Assembly: GCA_012511975.1 (NCBI GenBank)
Contig: JAAZEZ010000001.1
Coordinates: 1 to 34,795, forward strand
Source: Bacteroidales bacterium
GTDB lineage: Bacteria > Bacteroidota > Bacteroidia > Bacteroidales > UBA932
DNA: 34,795 bases
Reading direction: 5' to 3'
Shown: piece after piece, positions 15,901 through 24,685 of the stretch
Position numbering within the stretch: the first letter of the stretch is position 1
Layout: every line of letters starts with the position of its first letter
Translations under genes and position numbers: made by a program
Notes under the pieces: generated by a model
What the model was told of the DNA's origin: nothing
The model's input: the letters and a program-made list of their open reading frames with translations, nothing else
Databases searched by the model: none

Positions 15901-17604
15901 ATGGTTTCAAAAAGAAAAATATTGATTGTGCCAGATAAATTCAAAGGTTCCTTGAGTGCTTCTCAAGTAGCAAATGCAATCGAGGAGGCCATTAGAATGC
16001 GTATGGTACACATTTCTGATCTGGAGATAGAGAAAATCCCAATGGCTGATGGTGGTGACGGATCGTTGGATGTAATGTATGACGCACTTTCAAAGGATTC
16101 CTCATCCGAAGTGCAATTAATGGAGGTGGAGTGCTGTGATCCACTCCGAAGACCTCTCAAGGCACATCTGCTGCTCTTTCGTAGAGATGGCGAGAAATGC
16201 GCCTTTATAGAGATGGCGCGATGCAGCGGATTGACCTTGCTCAAAGAGGAGGAAAGAGATCCGTTAAAGAGCGACACCTTCGGACTCGGGCTGATGATTC
16301 GTGCCGCTGCCAAAGCCGGTGCACGGAGGATTATTATCGGTCTCGGGGGCAGTGCCACCAACGACATGGGCTTCGGCATATGGGGTGAAGGGGGAAGCAT
16401 TCCTCCTGAGGAGATCGTTCGTATGAGCGACAGCATCACTTTTCAGATAGCCTGCGATGTAGAGAAGCCATTACTGGGTCCCGACGGTGCAACCATGATC
16501 TATGCTCCGCAGAAAGGAGCAAATTGGATGACCCTCCCCCTACTGGAACAACGTATGGAACTCTATGCTGAAAAAGCGCACTCTTTACTGACATCATTTG
16601 GAGGAGAATTTGTCACTCGCGCCTCTAATCTAACCACTATTCCCGGAGGTGGAGCAGCAGGAGGACTCGGTGCCGCTTTCTATAGCTTTTTCAAGGCGGA
16701 ACTCTTGCCGGGATGGCAACTTTTTGCACAAATGCTCTCGCTTGAGGAAAAAATAGCCTCAGCAGAGACAACTATCACCGGTGAAGGTCGCTTTGATTCC
16801 CAAAGTTTGAACGGTAAACTCATAGACGGCATCACATCGCTCTGCAGCAAATATGGAAAAAAACCAATAGTAGTGTGTGGCGAGAGTCTGGTCGCCCCTG
16901 AGCTGCTCAAAAAATACAAAATAGGCAATGTTTATCAACTGATGGATATCTCTCCGGACAGAGAAACCTCTATCTCATCGGCAGAAATGCTACTTAGCGG
17001 CAATGATCCTGCACTTATCGAGGCCGGATGCGACGAAGCGGGTCGTGGATGCCTTGCAGGACCGGTTTTCGCTGCAGCGGTAGTCCTACCCCGAGGATTT
17101 TCTCACCCGTTGTTAAACGATTCAAAGCAACTCAACGCCAATCAGAGGGAAAAGCTGCGGAAGATTATTGAGCACGAAGCCGTTGCCTGGAGCGTTGCCT
17201 CAATTGACGCGCAGGAGATCGACCGTATAAACATCCTCAACGCCTCCATAGAAGGAATGCACAAGGCCCTTGACGATCTCAAGGATTCCCATGGAGCAAA
17301 GGTAACTCCTTCGATTATATTCGTGGATGGCAATAGATTCAGGCCTTATGGGGAAATACCGCATCACTGCATAATAAAAGGCGACAGCAAATTGAGCTGT
17401 ATCGCAGCTGCTTCCATACTGGCAAAGACCCATAGGGATGAATATATGCGCCGTCTTGCAGCCGAATATCCCCAATATGGATGGGAGGAAAATATGGCCT
17501 ATCCTACGGCAAAACATAGAGAGGCAATAGCCCTTTATGGCCTCACTCCGTACCATCGCCGTTCATTTAATCTGACTGGCAACCAATTGGATTTGCATAT
17601 TTAA
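15901..17604 (+). CDS. Fusion of glycerate kinase (GarK type) and ribonuclease HII
   Basis: 567 aa in one frame. Residues 1 to about 360 are a glycerate kinase: ILIVPDKFKGSLSA, PMADGGDGS (48-55), IIGLGGSATND (145-155), ACDVEKPLLGPDGA, APQKGA, GGGAAGGLGAAF and TGEGRFDSQSLNGK. The segment after SATND is shorter than usual (MGFGIWGEGGSIPPE), and the C-terminal helix is cut short. Residues about 363-567 are a complete RNase HII (rnhB): AGCDEAGRGCLAGP with Asp378-Glu379, NDSKQL, FVDGNRF, IIKGDSKLSCIAAASILAKTHRD and YPTAKHREAI. The RNase part removes ribonucleotides and RNA primers from DNA. An in-frame ATG at 16987 (Met363) would yield a stand-alone 205-aa RNase HII of normal length, so internal initiation is possible. 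Confidence 0.9.
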   Translation: MVSKRKILIVPDKFKGSLSASQVANAIEEAIRMRMVHISDLEIEKIPMADGGDGSLDVMYDALSKDSSSEVQLMEVECCDPLRRPLKAHLLLFRRDGEKCAFIEMARCSGLTLLKEEERDPLKSDTFGLGLMIRAAAKAGARRIIIGLGGSATNDMGFGIWGEGGSIPPEEIVRMSDSITFQIACDVEKPLLGPDGATMIYAPQKGANWMTLPLLEQRMELYAEKAHSLLTSFGGEFVTRASNLTTIPGGGAAGGLGAAFYSFFKAELLPGWQLFAQMLSLEEKIASAETTITGEGRFDSQSLNGKLIDGITSLCSKYGKKPIVVCGESLVAPELLKKYKIGNVYQLMDISPDRETSISSAEMLLSGNDPALIEAGCDEAGRGCLAGPVFAAAVVLPRGFSHPLLNDSKQLNANQREKLRKIIEHEAVAWSVASIDAQEIDRINILNASIEGMHKALDDLKDSHGAKVTPSIIFVDGNRFRPYGEIPHHCIIKGDSKLSCIAAASILAKTHRDEYMRRLAAEYPQYGWEENMAYPTAKHREAIALYGLTPYHRRSFNLTGNQLDLHI

Positions 17605-17623
17605 TGCAAAAAACCTAAATTTG
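17592..17623 (+). promoter_or_regulatory. Promoter of the EF-G2 gene (TTTG-N20-TAAATTTG)
   Basis: TTTG at 17592-17595, a spacer of exactly 20 nt, and TAAATTTG at 17616-17623: the best match to the Bacteroidota promoter consensus in this window. The -33 element lies inside the last codons of the RNase HII part. The 5' leader to the ATG at 17694 is about 65 nt. Confidence 0.75.
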
Positions 17624-17693
17624 TGGGCTAATTTTCGACGGAAAAACAGTGTTGTAAATTAACAAATAAATATATTTAAAATCGATCTATAAA

Positions 17694-19811
17694 ATGAAAA
17701 CTTACCCCACAGACAAGATCAGAAATGTCGTTCTAATGGGAGGTACGAAGTCAGGCAAGACCACATTTGCTGAGGCTATACTTTTCGAGGGCAAGGTCAT
17801 TGACCGCAGAGGCACAATTGAGGCCAAGAACACCGTTTCTGACAACACCGAAGTCGAGCAGATCTTCCAGCGCTCTATCTATTCCACTCCACTCTTTGCA
17901 GAGTTTATGGACCACAAGCTGAACATAATCGACGCACCCGGTGCTGACGATTTCATAGGTGGAGTGGTATCCGCAATGAAGGTGTGCGACTCCGGTATAA
18001 TGCTCATAAATGCACAGCAGGGTGTTGAGGTTGGTACTGAGATTCATGGACGCTATGCTGAGGAGCGCAATTTCCCCGTAGTAATTGCAGTCAATCAACT
18101 CGAAACCGAGAAAGCCAACTGGGACAACACTATTGACAGTATCCACCAAGCATTCGGTTCAAAAGCCGTTGTATTCCAGTATCCGGTCAATCCAGGCCTG
18201 GGCTTCGATAGCTTTATCGACGTCCTAACAATGAAGATGTACAAGTACACAGATGAAAATGGCACACGCGAAGTACTCGATATTCCTGCGGAGCAAATGG
18301 GTAAGGCAGAGGAGATGCGTGCAGAACTTATGGAGATGGCTGCAGAGAGCGACGAGGCTTTGATGGAGAAGTTTTTCGAAGAGGGGGAACTTTCGGAAGA
18401 AGATATGAATAAAGGCCTCAACATCGGTTTTGTAAAAGGCGAACTCTATCCTATATTCTGCCTCTCGGCAAAGAAATGTATCGGCGTAAAGCGCCTAATG
18501 CAGTTTATGATAGATGTTGCTCCCGCTCCCTCGGAGAAAGTTGACGGACCTACCTCGCTTTTCGTTTACAAATCATCCGTAGAACAACATCTCGGTGATG
18601 TATCCTATTTCAAAGTAATGTCCGGTAAGATCGGCGAAGCTCAGGATTTGGTAAATCCCGTTACAGGCAACAAAGAGAGAGTTTCAGCCCTTTACGCTGT
18701 AGCCGGTAAGAAAAAAGAGAAAGTAACCGAACTTTTGGCCGGTGATCTTGGATGTACCGTAAAACTCAGAAACGTAAAGACCAACCAAACTCTTAACCAG
18801 CCCGGTTATGATGAGGTTGTTGAGCCTATAGTATTCCCTCCCTCCAGATACCGCACAGCCATCAAGGCAAAGGATGAGAAGGATGAGGAGAAACTGGGCG
18901 AAGCCCTTAACCGTGCATCAGCAGAGGATCCCACATTGGTTGTGGAGTACTCCAAGGAGCTCAAGCAGACCATCCTCAATGGTCAGGGTGAGCAGCACAT
19001 CAATATTCTCAAATGGCACCTAAACAACACCAACAAACTCGAAATTAACCTCTTCGCTCCGAAGATTCCCTATCGCGAGACCATTACAAAAGTTGCAAAT
19101 GCTACATATCGTCACAGGAAACAGTCAGGTGGTGCAGGACAATTCGGTGAGGTTACTCTCCTTGTTGAACCCATAGTAGAGGGAGTTGAAACTACTGCCA
19201 AGTTTAAGATTGACGGTAAAGAGCAGGTACTTAACGTTAGAGCGAAAGAGGAGTTTGAACTGGATTGGGGTGGCAAATGGGAGTTCTACAACTGCGTTGT
19301 GGGTGGCGCCATCGATACCAACTTTATGCCGGCCATCAAGAAGGGTATCATACAGAGATTGGAGGAAGGCCCTCTTACAGGCTCTTATGCCCGTGACATC
19401 CGTGTATTCGTATATGACGGTAAAATGCACCCGGTTGACTCCAAGGAGATCGCCTTTATCATAGCTGGCCGTAACGCTTTTAGAGAGGCCTTCAAGAATG
19501 CAGGTCCCAAGATTATGGAGCCTATTTATCTGGTAGAGATTTTGGTGCCCGGCGACTGTATGGGAGACGTTATGAGCGATATCCAGAACCGTCGCGGTAT
19601 GATTGAGGGAATGAGTTCCAAGAAAGGTTTCCAGGTACTTCGCGCACGCGTTCCCCTGGCAGAACTCTACAGATATTCCACCACTTTGAGCTCTCTCACT
19701 TCAGGCCGTGCTACCTTTACGCAGGAGCTTGCCGAGTATCAGCAGGTGCCTGCCGATATACAGGAAAAACTCCTCAAGGAATACGAAGCTGAGGCTCAGG
19801 AAGAAGACTAG
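17694..19811 (+). CDS. EF-G paralogue (EF-G2 type) with altered GTPase motifs
   Basis: 705 aa, with all five EF-G domains. The G1 loop is GTKSGKTT (about 17-24) instead of AHVDAGKTT. G3 reads DAPGADDF (80-87) instead of DTPGHVDF, so the catalytic histidine of switch II is missing. G4 reads NQLE (134-137) instead of NKMD. Domains II-V are well preserved ([58 protein letters not shown]). In Bacteroides an EF-G2 paralogue with such changes has been reported to promote translation without hydrolysing GTP and to help gut colonisation under nutrient limitation; the same role is inferred here. It starts an operon: the stop overlaps the GTG of the ABC ATPase by one base. Confidence 0.9.
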   Translation: MKTYPTDKIRNVVLMGGTKSGKTTFAEAILFEGKVIDRRGTIEAKNTVSDNTEVEQIFQRSIYSTPLFAEFMDHKLNIIDAPGADDFIGGVVSAMKVCDSGIMLINAQQGVEVGTEIHGRYAEERNFPVVIAVNQLETEKANWDNTIDSIHQAFGSKAVVFQYPVNPGLGFDSFIDVLTMKMYKYTDENGTREVLDIPAEQMGKAEEMRAELMEMAAESDEALMEKFFEEGELSEEDMNKGLNIGFVKGELYPIFCLSAKKCIGVKRLMQFMIDVAPAPSEKVDGPTSLFVYKSSVEQHLGDVSYFKVMSGKIGEAQDLVNPVTGNKERVSALYAVAGKKKEKVTELLAGDLGCTVKLRNVKTNQTLNQPGYDEVVEPIVFPPSRYRTAIKAKDEKDEEKLGEALNRASAEDPTLVVEYSKELKQTILNGQGEQHINILKWHLNNTNKLEINLFAPKIPYRETITKVANATYRHRKQSGGAGQFGEVTLLVEPIVEGVETTAKFKIDGKEQVLNVRAKEEFELDWGGKWEFYNCVVGGAIDTNFMPAIKKGIIQRLEEGPLTGSYARDIRVFVYDGKMHPVDSKEIAFIIAGRNAFREAFKNAGPKIMEPIYLVEILVPGDCMGDVMSDIQNRRGMIEGMSSKKGFQVLRARVPLAELYRYSTTLSSLTSGRATFTQELAEYQQVPADIQEKLLKEYEAEAQEED

Positions 19812-20464
19812 TGATTATAGCCGACCATATCAAAAAATCCTTCGGGACGCTTGTCGTCCTGAAGGATATTTGTTTTCAGGCAGATGCTGCCGAAGTTGTC
19901 AGCATTGTCGGAGCCAGTGGTGCCGGCAAATCTACTCTTCTGCACATTATCGGCACACTTTCCAAACCCGACAGCGGAAGGGTTATAATAGACGGGACCG
20001 ACGTTCTTTCCCTTTCGGACAAAGAACTTGCCCATTTCCGCAATACCAGGATAGGATTTGTCTTTCAGGCACATCATCTGCTTCCTGAATTTACAGCTCT
20101 TGAAAATGTAATGATTCCTGCCTTGATTGCAGGTAAGAGCCGCAAAGCGGCCTCTTCAGAGGCTATGGAGCTGCTCAGTCAGCTTGGTTTGGGTGAAAGG
20201 ATAAATCATAAGCCCTCCGAGCTCAGCGGAGGCGAACAGCAGCGTGTGGCAATTGCCCGCGCCCTGGTCAATCGTCCGGCAGTCCTCTTTGCCGATGAAC
20301 CCTCCGGCAATCTCGACAGCAAAAACAAAGGAGAACTCCATCGTCTCTTTTTCGATCTGAGGGATAGATATGGCATCACCATTGTCATAGTCACTCACGA
20401 CAAGGAGCTTGCAGCTCTCTCGGACAGAACCCTCGAAATGAAAGACGGGGAGTTTGTCGGATAG
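19811..20464 (+). CDS. lolD: ABC transporter ATP-binding protein, LolD-like
   Basis: 217 aa with GTG start; TAGTG joins the EF-G2 stop and this start. Walker A is GASGAGKST (about 34-42), the Q loop [21 protein letters not shown], the signature [15 protein letters not shown], Walker [13 protein letters not shown], and the switch VTHD. The [13 protein letters not shown] sequence is typical of LolD, the ATPase of the system that releases lipoproteins from the inner membrane, though MacB-like ATPases in the same subfamily look alike. No LolC/E-type permease is adjacent; the nearest FtsX-type permease is 6 kb away on the other strand. Confidence 0.88.
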   Translation: MIIADHIKKSFGTLVVLKDICFQADAAEVVSIVGASGAGKSTLLHIIGTLSKPDSGRVIIDGTDVLSLSDKELAHFRNTRIGFVFQAHHLLPEFTALENVMIPALIAGKSRKAASSEAMELLSQLGLGERINHKPSELSGGEQQRVAIARALVNRPAVLFADEPSGNLDSKNKGELHRLFFDLRDRYGITIVIVTHDKELAALSDRTLEMKDGEFVG

Positions 20465-20468
20465 TCGG

Positions 20469-21218
20469 ATGAGCACATTCAGATTCAAAAGATTCAGTCT
20501 CTCCAATGAGAAGTCCGCGATGAAGGTAAACACTGACGGTGTATTGCTCGGCTCCTGGGTAGACCTTCAACAAAATTCTGAACACTCTCAATCTCCTTTG
20601 AAAGTACTGGACATCGGCACAGGTACGGGTGTCATAGCCCTGGTGATAACTCAACGATGTGAAGGCAACGCTATTGTTACCGGCATTGATATCGATCCCG
20701 ATTCAGCACAAGAGGCGGCAGAAAATTTTGCCAATTCACCCTGGAGCGGGGTTCTCACTGCCCATCATATATCATTTCAAGAGTTTGCATCCGGGTGTGG
20801 GACGAAACGTTTCGATCTTGTGGTTTCTAATCCTCCCTATTTCATAGATTCGCAGAAGGCTCCTTCTCTCAGACGCAGCACGGCACGTCACAATGACACG
20901 CTGGAATATAAAGAGATCATAGACGGGACAATAAATATTCTCGCTCCCGAAGGAAAGCTTGCGCTGATACTGCCTGTGGAGGAGAGCCGTATTTTTGAGC
21001 AAAAAGCCCGTCTGAAAGGACTGGAACTCACTCGCCTCTGTCTGGTAAGATCTCTGCCCGATACGCCGCCCAAAAGAGCCCTGATGGAATTTTCTTTCAA
21101 GGACACTCTATGTAAAAATGCAGCCGCAGTCGCTGCTGAAGAGTTGATTATACAAACAAAAAGCGACTTTACCCGAGAGTATAAGTCGCTTACCTGTGAG
21201 TTTTATCTCAATTTTTAA
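20469..21218 (+). CDS. trmN6: tRNA1(Val) (adenine37-N6)-methyltransferase
   Basis: 249 aa from the ATG at 20469, 4 nt after the ABC ATPase stop. A TTG at 20454 inside the previous gene is a poorer start. FRFKRFSL and the MKVNTDGVLLGSW segment (about 18-30) are hallmarks of the TrmN6/YfiC group. The SAM-binding motif I is VLDIGTGTGVIAL (about 46-58), and the catalytic motif NPPY is at 121-124. The enzyme would methylate N6 of adenine 37 next to the anticodon of tRNA-Val. Ends tail to tail with the minus-strand LTxxQ-like gene, the two stop codons overlapping by two bases. Confidence 0.92.
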   Translation: MSTFRFKRFSLSNEKSAMKVNTDGVLLGSWVDLQQNSEHSQSPLKVLDIGTGTGVIALVITQRCEGNAIVTGIDIDPDSAQEAAENFANSPWSGVLTAHHISFQEFASGCGTKRFDLVVSNPPYFIDSQKAPSLRRSTARHNDTLEYKEIIDGTINILAPEGKLALILPVEESRIFEQKARLKGLELTRLCLVRSLPDTPPKRALMEFSFKDTLCKNAAAVAAEELIIQTKSDFTREYKSLTCEFYLNF

Positions 21219-21730
21219 TCTACATTGGAAGCAGAGCCTGAATCCATAGGTCCTTTCTGGCCCGAACCCTTATCTCTGAATCCCCGAATCATTTTTATAC
21301 GAAACCTTTCCTCTGCCACATAGAGTTTGGCCACCTTTTCTATTGGGAGCACCTTCTTGAACTCTGCAGCATATTTGACGAAAACCTCATCTTGTGCAGC
21401 TATGCTGGTAACATATTCGTCAATCCTTTTCTGCATTTCAGTTTCAGTAAGTTTTTCCCCGGATTTGTTTTTCAGTGCCTGGAGAGCCTTCATTGTTTTA
21501 GAGTGTGCCTTTTGGCTCTCTTTGAGGAATTGGTTATACACCGGCCAGAACCTCTGGGCCTCTTCAGGTGTAAGGTCTATTTCCGATGTGAAAAATGCAA
21601 TTTTTTCATTGTGCAACTTGTTGAAAATCTCCTCATGCTGAGATTTTTTTCTCTCTTTTTGAGGTTTGTCCTGGGCATAAGCGCCAAAACAAAGTACAAC
21701 TGTCATAACAATCAAAATAAATCTTTTCAT
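21215..21730 (-). CDS. Periplasmic LTxxQ/Spy-like helical protein of an ECF sigma cassette
   Basis: 171 aa from the ATG at 21730, which begins a signal peptide (MKRFILIVMTVVLCFGAYAQ). The mature part is charged and helical, with DLTPEEAQRFWPVYNQF near residue 50 in place of the LTxxQ motif of Spy/CpxP proteins, and a C-terminal helix VAKLYVAEERFRIKMIR. Similar proteins in Bacteroidales are often labelled sensor of ECF sigma factor because they sit in the same place. It may sense or buffer envelope stress; this is inference. It follows the anti-sigma-like gene after 7 nt. Confidence 0.75.
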   Translation of the reverse strand: MKRFILIVMTVVLCFGAYAQDKPQKERKKSQHEEIFNKLHNEKIAFFTSEIDLTPEEAQRFWPVYNQFLKESQKAHSKTMKALQALKNKSGEKLTETEMQKRIDEYVTSIAAQDEVFVKYAAEFKKVLPIEKVAKLYVAEERFRIKMIRGFRDKGSGQKGPMDSGSASNVD

Positions 21731-21737
21731 CTCTTCT

Positions 21738-22208
21738 CTATTTTTCTTCGTAATACAACTGTGCAAGTTCCATTGATGAGTATTGTGTCGCCAGCCATGT
21801 AACTACTTCTTCTTCGTCAAAAACCGGATCTTCATCATTAAAATCATCATACTCCAGATCCTCTTCGATTGAATAGATGAAGCTGCTCTTGATCAACCCT
21901 TTTTCAATCATAGTCGCATAATAGGAGTCATCGGTATCTGAAGGTCTATTGAGAGTATTTGTCAATCTCAACACGCCATATCCCATACCGAAAATCAATC
22001 CGAATGTACAGGCCAATACGAATGCGGGCTTGAGAATAACGTACCATTTCCCACGTGAAGGAATGACGTCTTCCTGTGATTCCTCTCCCTCTACAATACC
22101 GGCCAAAGAGAGAATCCTCTCCTCGAGAGATTCCAAATAACCCTCGGGAGCCTTGAACGGATTGCGTTTCAAATTCGGATTGTCGTGTATATCGTGTTGC
22201 TGATTCAT
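21738..22208 (-). CDS. Single-pass membrane protein, probable anti-sigma factor
   Basis: 156 aa. The N-terminal cytoplasmic part contains NPFKAPEGYLESLEERIL, the NPFK.PEGYF motif found in small membrane proteins beside ECF sigma factors in this phylum. One membrane segment lies at about residues 55-80 (YVILKPAFVLACTFGLIFGM). The C-terminal part is very acidic (EEDLEYDDFNDEDPVFDEEE). No zinc-binding anti-sigma motif is present, so assignment rests on context: 32 nt downstream of the sigma gene and 7 nt upstream of the LTxxQ-like gene. Confidence 0.65.
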   Translation of the reverse strand: MNQQHDIHDNPNLKRNPFKAPEGYLESLEERILSLAGIVEGEESQEDVIPSRGKWYVILKPAFVLACTFGLIFGMGYGVLRLTNTLNRPSDTDDSYYATMIEKGLIKSSFIYSIEEDLEYDDFNDEDPVFDEEEVVTWLATQYSSMELAQLYYEEK

Positions 22209-22240
22209 CTAACTTTTAGACATTAAAACGGATAAAAGGT

Positions 22241-22783
22241 TTAATATCCCTCTTTTTTGAGATATTCCTGTACTTTGTTGAAAGCGTGATGATAAGAGGC
22301 TTTTAGAGCTCCGACTGAGATACCCATTATTTCAGATATCTCCTCATACTTTATCTCGTGGAAGTAACGCATAATAAAGACACTCTTTTGCTTTGGCGGG
22401 AGAGTAGCTATTGCTTTCTGAAGAGAAAGTTGGAGTTGGTCCCCGTCAAAAAGAGGATCGGTTTCGATAAATGAAGCCATATCTACTTCCGGGTCACAGA
22501 AAGTAAAGGTGGCACGAATTTTTTTTCTCTTTAAAAACGTAAGGCTCTCATTGGTGGCGATGCGATAAAGCCAGGTATAAAGTTTGGATTCCTCCCTGAA
22601 TGCGGGAAGAGCATTCCAGACCTTTATAAAGGTCTCCTGCAGGATATCGTCGGCATCGTTGTGATCGATCACCATCTGCCTGATATGCCAATAGAGACGC
22701 TCGCTGTATTTGCGCACAATAAAAGTAAAGGCGCGTTCAGTCTGGCCCGATTTGTACAATCCTATGATATCGCTATCTTCCAT
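22241..22783 (-). CDS. ECF-type RNA polymerase sigma factor
   Basis: 180 aa. Region 2 covers about residues 20-85, with DADDILQETFIKVWNAL (2.2) and KLYTWLYRIATNESLTFLKR (2.3-2.4). Region 4 covers about 120-175, with LPPKQKSVFIMRYFHEIKYEEISEIMG and the recognition helix SVGALKASYHHA. Such factors respond to envelope signals through a membrane partner, here presumably the next gene. It begins 32 nt after the transketolase C subunit on the same strand, so it may be read from the transketolase promoter, from its own, or both; no convincing own promoter was seen. Confidence 0.93.
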   Translation of the reverse strand: MEDSDIIGLYKSGQTERAFTFIVRKYSERLYWHIRQMVIDHNDADDILQETFIKVWNALPAFREESKLYTWLYRIATNESLTFLKRKKIRATFTFCDPEVDMASFIETDPLFDGDQLQLSLQKAIATLPPKQKSVFIMRYFHEIKYEEISEIMGISVGALKASYHHAFNKVQEYLKKEGY

Positions 22784-22815
22784 AAAAGATCATTGTGTCC
22801 CGACTAATTCCTGCT

Positions 22816-23766
22816 TTATGCGCCGATAATCTCCTTTACTGCTGCAATGATATGTGCGGCGTCCAGCCCGTAAGCTGACATCAACTGGGCCGGCTTGCCG
22901 CTTTGACCGAAACGATCGTTGACTGCGACAAATCTCATCGGCACAGGGTGTTTCCTTGCCAACAGGCCCGCAACAGCTTCGCCAAGTCCTCCGGCTATCA
23001 AATGTTCTTCGGCACAAACAACGCGACCGGTCTTTGCCACCGAAGATAAGATTGCTTCGCAATCGAGAGGTTTAATGGTATGAATATTCAGGAGATCCAC
23101 TCTTATTCCCTCTGTTTCGAGAATTTCTGCCGCCTGAATCGCCTCCCAGACAAGGTGGCCGGTGGCAATTATGGTGACATCGGATCCCTCATTGAGATGC
23201 AGTGCTTTTCCGATTTCGAAAACTTGCTCTTCGGGAGTAAAGTTGGGTACTCCCGGGCGTCCGAACCTCAGATAAACGGGACCTTGCCAGGCTGCTGCTG
23301 CGATGGTGGCCGCTTTGGTCTGGTTGTAGTCGCAAGGATTGATTACTACCATATTGGGGAGCATCCGCATAAGTCCGATATCCTCGAGGATCTGGTGCGT
23401 AGCCCCATCTTCGCCGAGAGTGATACCGGCGTGGGATGCGGCTATTTTGACGTTGGTTTCAGAGTAGCAAACCGACTGTCGGATCTGATCATATACCCTG
23501 CCTGCGGCAAAATTTGCAAATGTGCCCGCAAAGGGAATATAGCCGCCGATTGCAAGTCCTGCCGCCATTCCTATCATATTTGCCTCGGCGATGCCACATT
23601 GGAAAAATCTTTCCGGATGAGCTTTTGCAAAAGCACCCATCTTTACCGAGCCCGTCAAATCTGCGCAGAGCGCAACTACTTTGGGGTTGGTAGCACCGAG
23701 ATGAGAAAGACCCGCTCCAAAACCCGAACGGGTATCCTTATTTCCTGTATTGATATATTTTTTCAT
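22816..23766 (-). CDS. Transketolase, C-terminal (pyrimidine-binding) subunit
   Basis: 316 aa, the second half of a split transketolase. SRSGFGAGLSHLGATNPKVVALCADLTGS begins the domain. FQCGIAEANMIGMAAGLA (about 54-71) contains the glutamate that activates thiamine diphosphate. AASHAGITLGEDGATHQILEDI and VYLRFGRPGVP are further family segments. The C-terminal third is the transketolase C domain. With the N subunit it exchanges two-carbon units in the non-oxidative pentose phosphate pathway. Starts 11 nt after the N-subunit stop. A DXS identity is unlikely because DXS is a single long chain. Confidence 0.92.
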   Translation of the reverse strand: MKKYINTGNKDTRSGFGAGLSHLGATNPKVVALCADLTGSVKMGAFAKAHPERFFQCGIAEANMIGMAAGLAIGGYIPFAGTFANFAAGRVYDQIRQSVCYSETNVKIAASHAGITLGEDGATHQILEDIGLMRMLPNMVVINPCDYNQTKAATIAAAAWQGPVYLRFGRPGVPNFTPEEQVFEIGKALHLNEGSDVTIIATGHLVWEAIQAAEILETEGIRVDLLNIHTIKPLDCEAILSSVAKTGRVVCAEEHLIAGGLGEAVAGLLARKHPVPMRFVAVNDRFGQSGKPAQLMSAYGLDAAHIIAAVKEIIGA

Positions 23767-23777
23767 AGCATCAATTT

Positions 23778-24647
23778 TTAATAGTCTCCCAAAGTCTCTT
23801 CAAGTTGGGCAAGGCCCCTTTCACACTGCTCTTTCGAAGGACTCTTTCCATGCCATTCGTGAGTACCTGCCATAAAATCGACTCCATGACCCATTTCGGT
23901 CTCGAAAAGAATCATTACCGGACGACCGCCGCCCAAAAGAGAATCAGCCCTGCCGAATGCCTCAAAAATGGAGTTGAAATTGTGACCGTTGGCCACGATA
24001 CACTCCCATCCGAAAGAGTTCCACTTGAGGGTAAGATCGCCCAGACTCTGTACCTCTTCGGTGGTACCATCTATCTGCTGGTGATTCCAGTCGGTCATCG
24101 CGATAAGATTGTCAACCTTGTGATGAACTGCTGCTGCCGCAGCTTCCCAAATCTGACCCTCCTGAGACTCACCGTCACCAATAAGAGCAAATACCCTGCT
24201 CTTGTCGCCCGCAAGGCGTTTGGCAAGTGCCGCTCCAATGGCTACGGAAAGCCCTTGTCCTAAAGAACCGGAAGCCTGGTGCACTCCCGGAAGAGTTGCC
24301 TCAATTGAGGGATGCCCCTGGAGCCGGCTGCCGTATACCCTGAATGTGCCCAGCTCGGAAATAGGAAAATAGCCTCTGCGGGCCAGTACACTGTAAAAGA
24401 GAGGAGAAACGTGCCCGATGGAGAGAAAGAACATATCGTGACCGGTGCCCTCCCTGTTCCAACTCTCCGGAGTCACATTCAACTCCTTGAAATAGAGTGC
24501 CGTCAGAATGTCAGCACTGCTCATCGAACCTCCGGGGTGACCAGATCCTGCACCTGTGACCATCCTGAGGATATCCCTTCTAACCTGAGATGCGATTTTT
24601 GATAAGTATGAATGTCGTTCATAGTGCGAAATGAAATTAAAAAACAA
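23778..24647 (-). CDS. Transketolase, N-terminal (diphosphate-binding) subunit; start region apparently frame-broken
   Basis: About 280 aa, the thiamine-diphosphate half of a split transketolase: QVRRDILRM, GAGSGHPGGSMSSADIL with the catalytic His, GHVSPLFYSVLARRG, GSLGQGLSVAIG, and the GDGESQEG...N cofactor motif. In the given frame the only conventional start upstream of these motifs is a TTG at 24647, which overlaps the -7 promoter element. A natural ATG at 24622 opens in another frame (MNDIHTYQK) and would join the main frame (IASQVRRDIL) if the run of five T at 24596-24600 (A on the coding strand) had one more base, or if ribosomes slipped back by one there. Sequence error, slippage or real mutation are all possible. 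Divergent from lepA; first gene of the sigma-containing unit. Confidence 0.85.
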   Translation of the reverse strand: MFFNFISHYERHSYLSKIASQVRRDILRMVTGAGSGHPGGSMSSADILTALYFKELNVTPESWNREGTGHDMFFLSIGHVSPLFYSVLARRGYFPISELGTFRVYGSRLQGHPSIEATLPGVHQASGSLGQGLSVAIGAALAKRLAGDKSRVFALIGDGESQEGQIWEAAAAAVHHKVDNLIAMTDWNHQQIDGTTEEVQSLGDLTLKWNSFGWECIVANGHNFNSIFEAFGRADSLLGGGRPVMILFETEMGHGVDFMAGTHEWHGKSPSKEQCERGLAQLEETLGDY

Positions 24648-24665
24648 AGATAATCATTATCTTTG
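24645..24665. promoter_or_regulatory. Near-palindromic two-way promoter core between transketolase and lepA
   Basis: CAAAGATAA, TCA, TTATCTTTG: 9-bp arms around three bases. The right arm gives TATCTTTG (24658-24665), a -7 element for lepA 20 nt before its ATG. The left arm gives the same TATCTTTG on the minus strand (24645-24652), a -7 element for transketolase 22 nt before the ATG at 24622. The two cores are only 5 nt apart, so RNA polymerase could not use both at once. No clear -33 elements on either side. Confidence 0.6.
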
Positions 24666-24685
24666 CGCTTTGGAAGTAGATAAGT

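Noticed and set aside
23080-23781. Plus-strand open frame of 233 codons antisense to the transketolase C subunit
   Set aside because: The opposite strand encodes a clear transketolase domain; the antisense product is Cys-rich with no recognisable domain.
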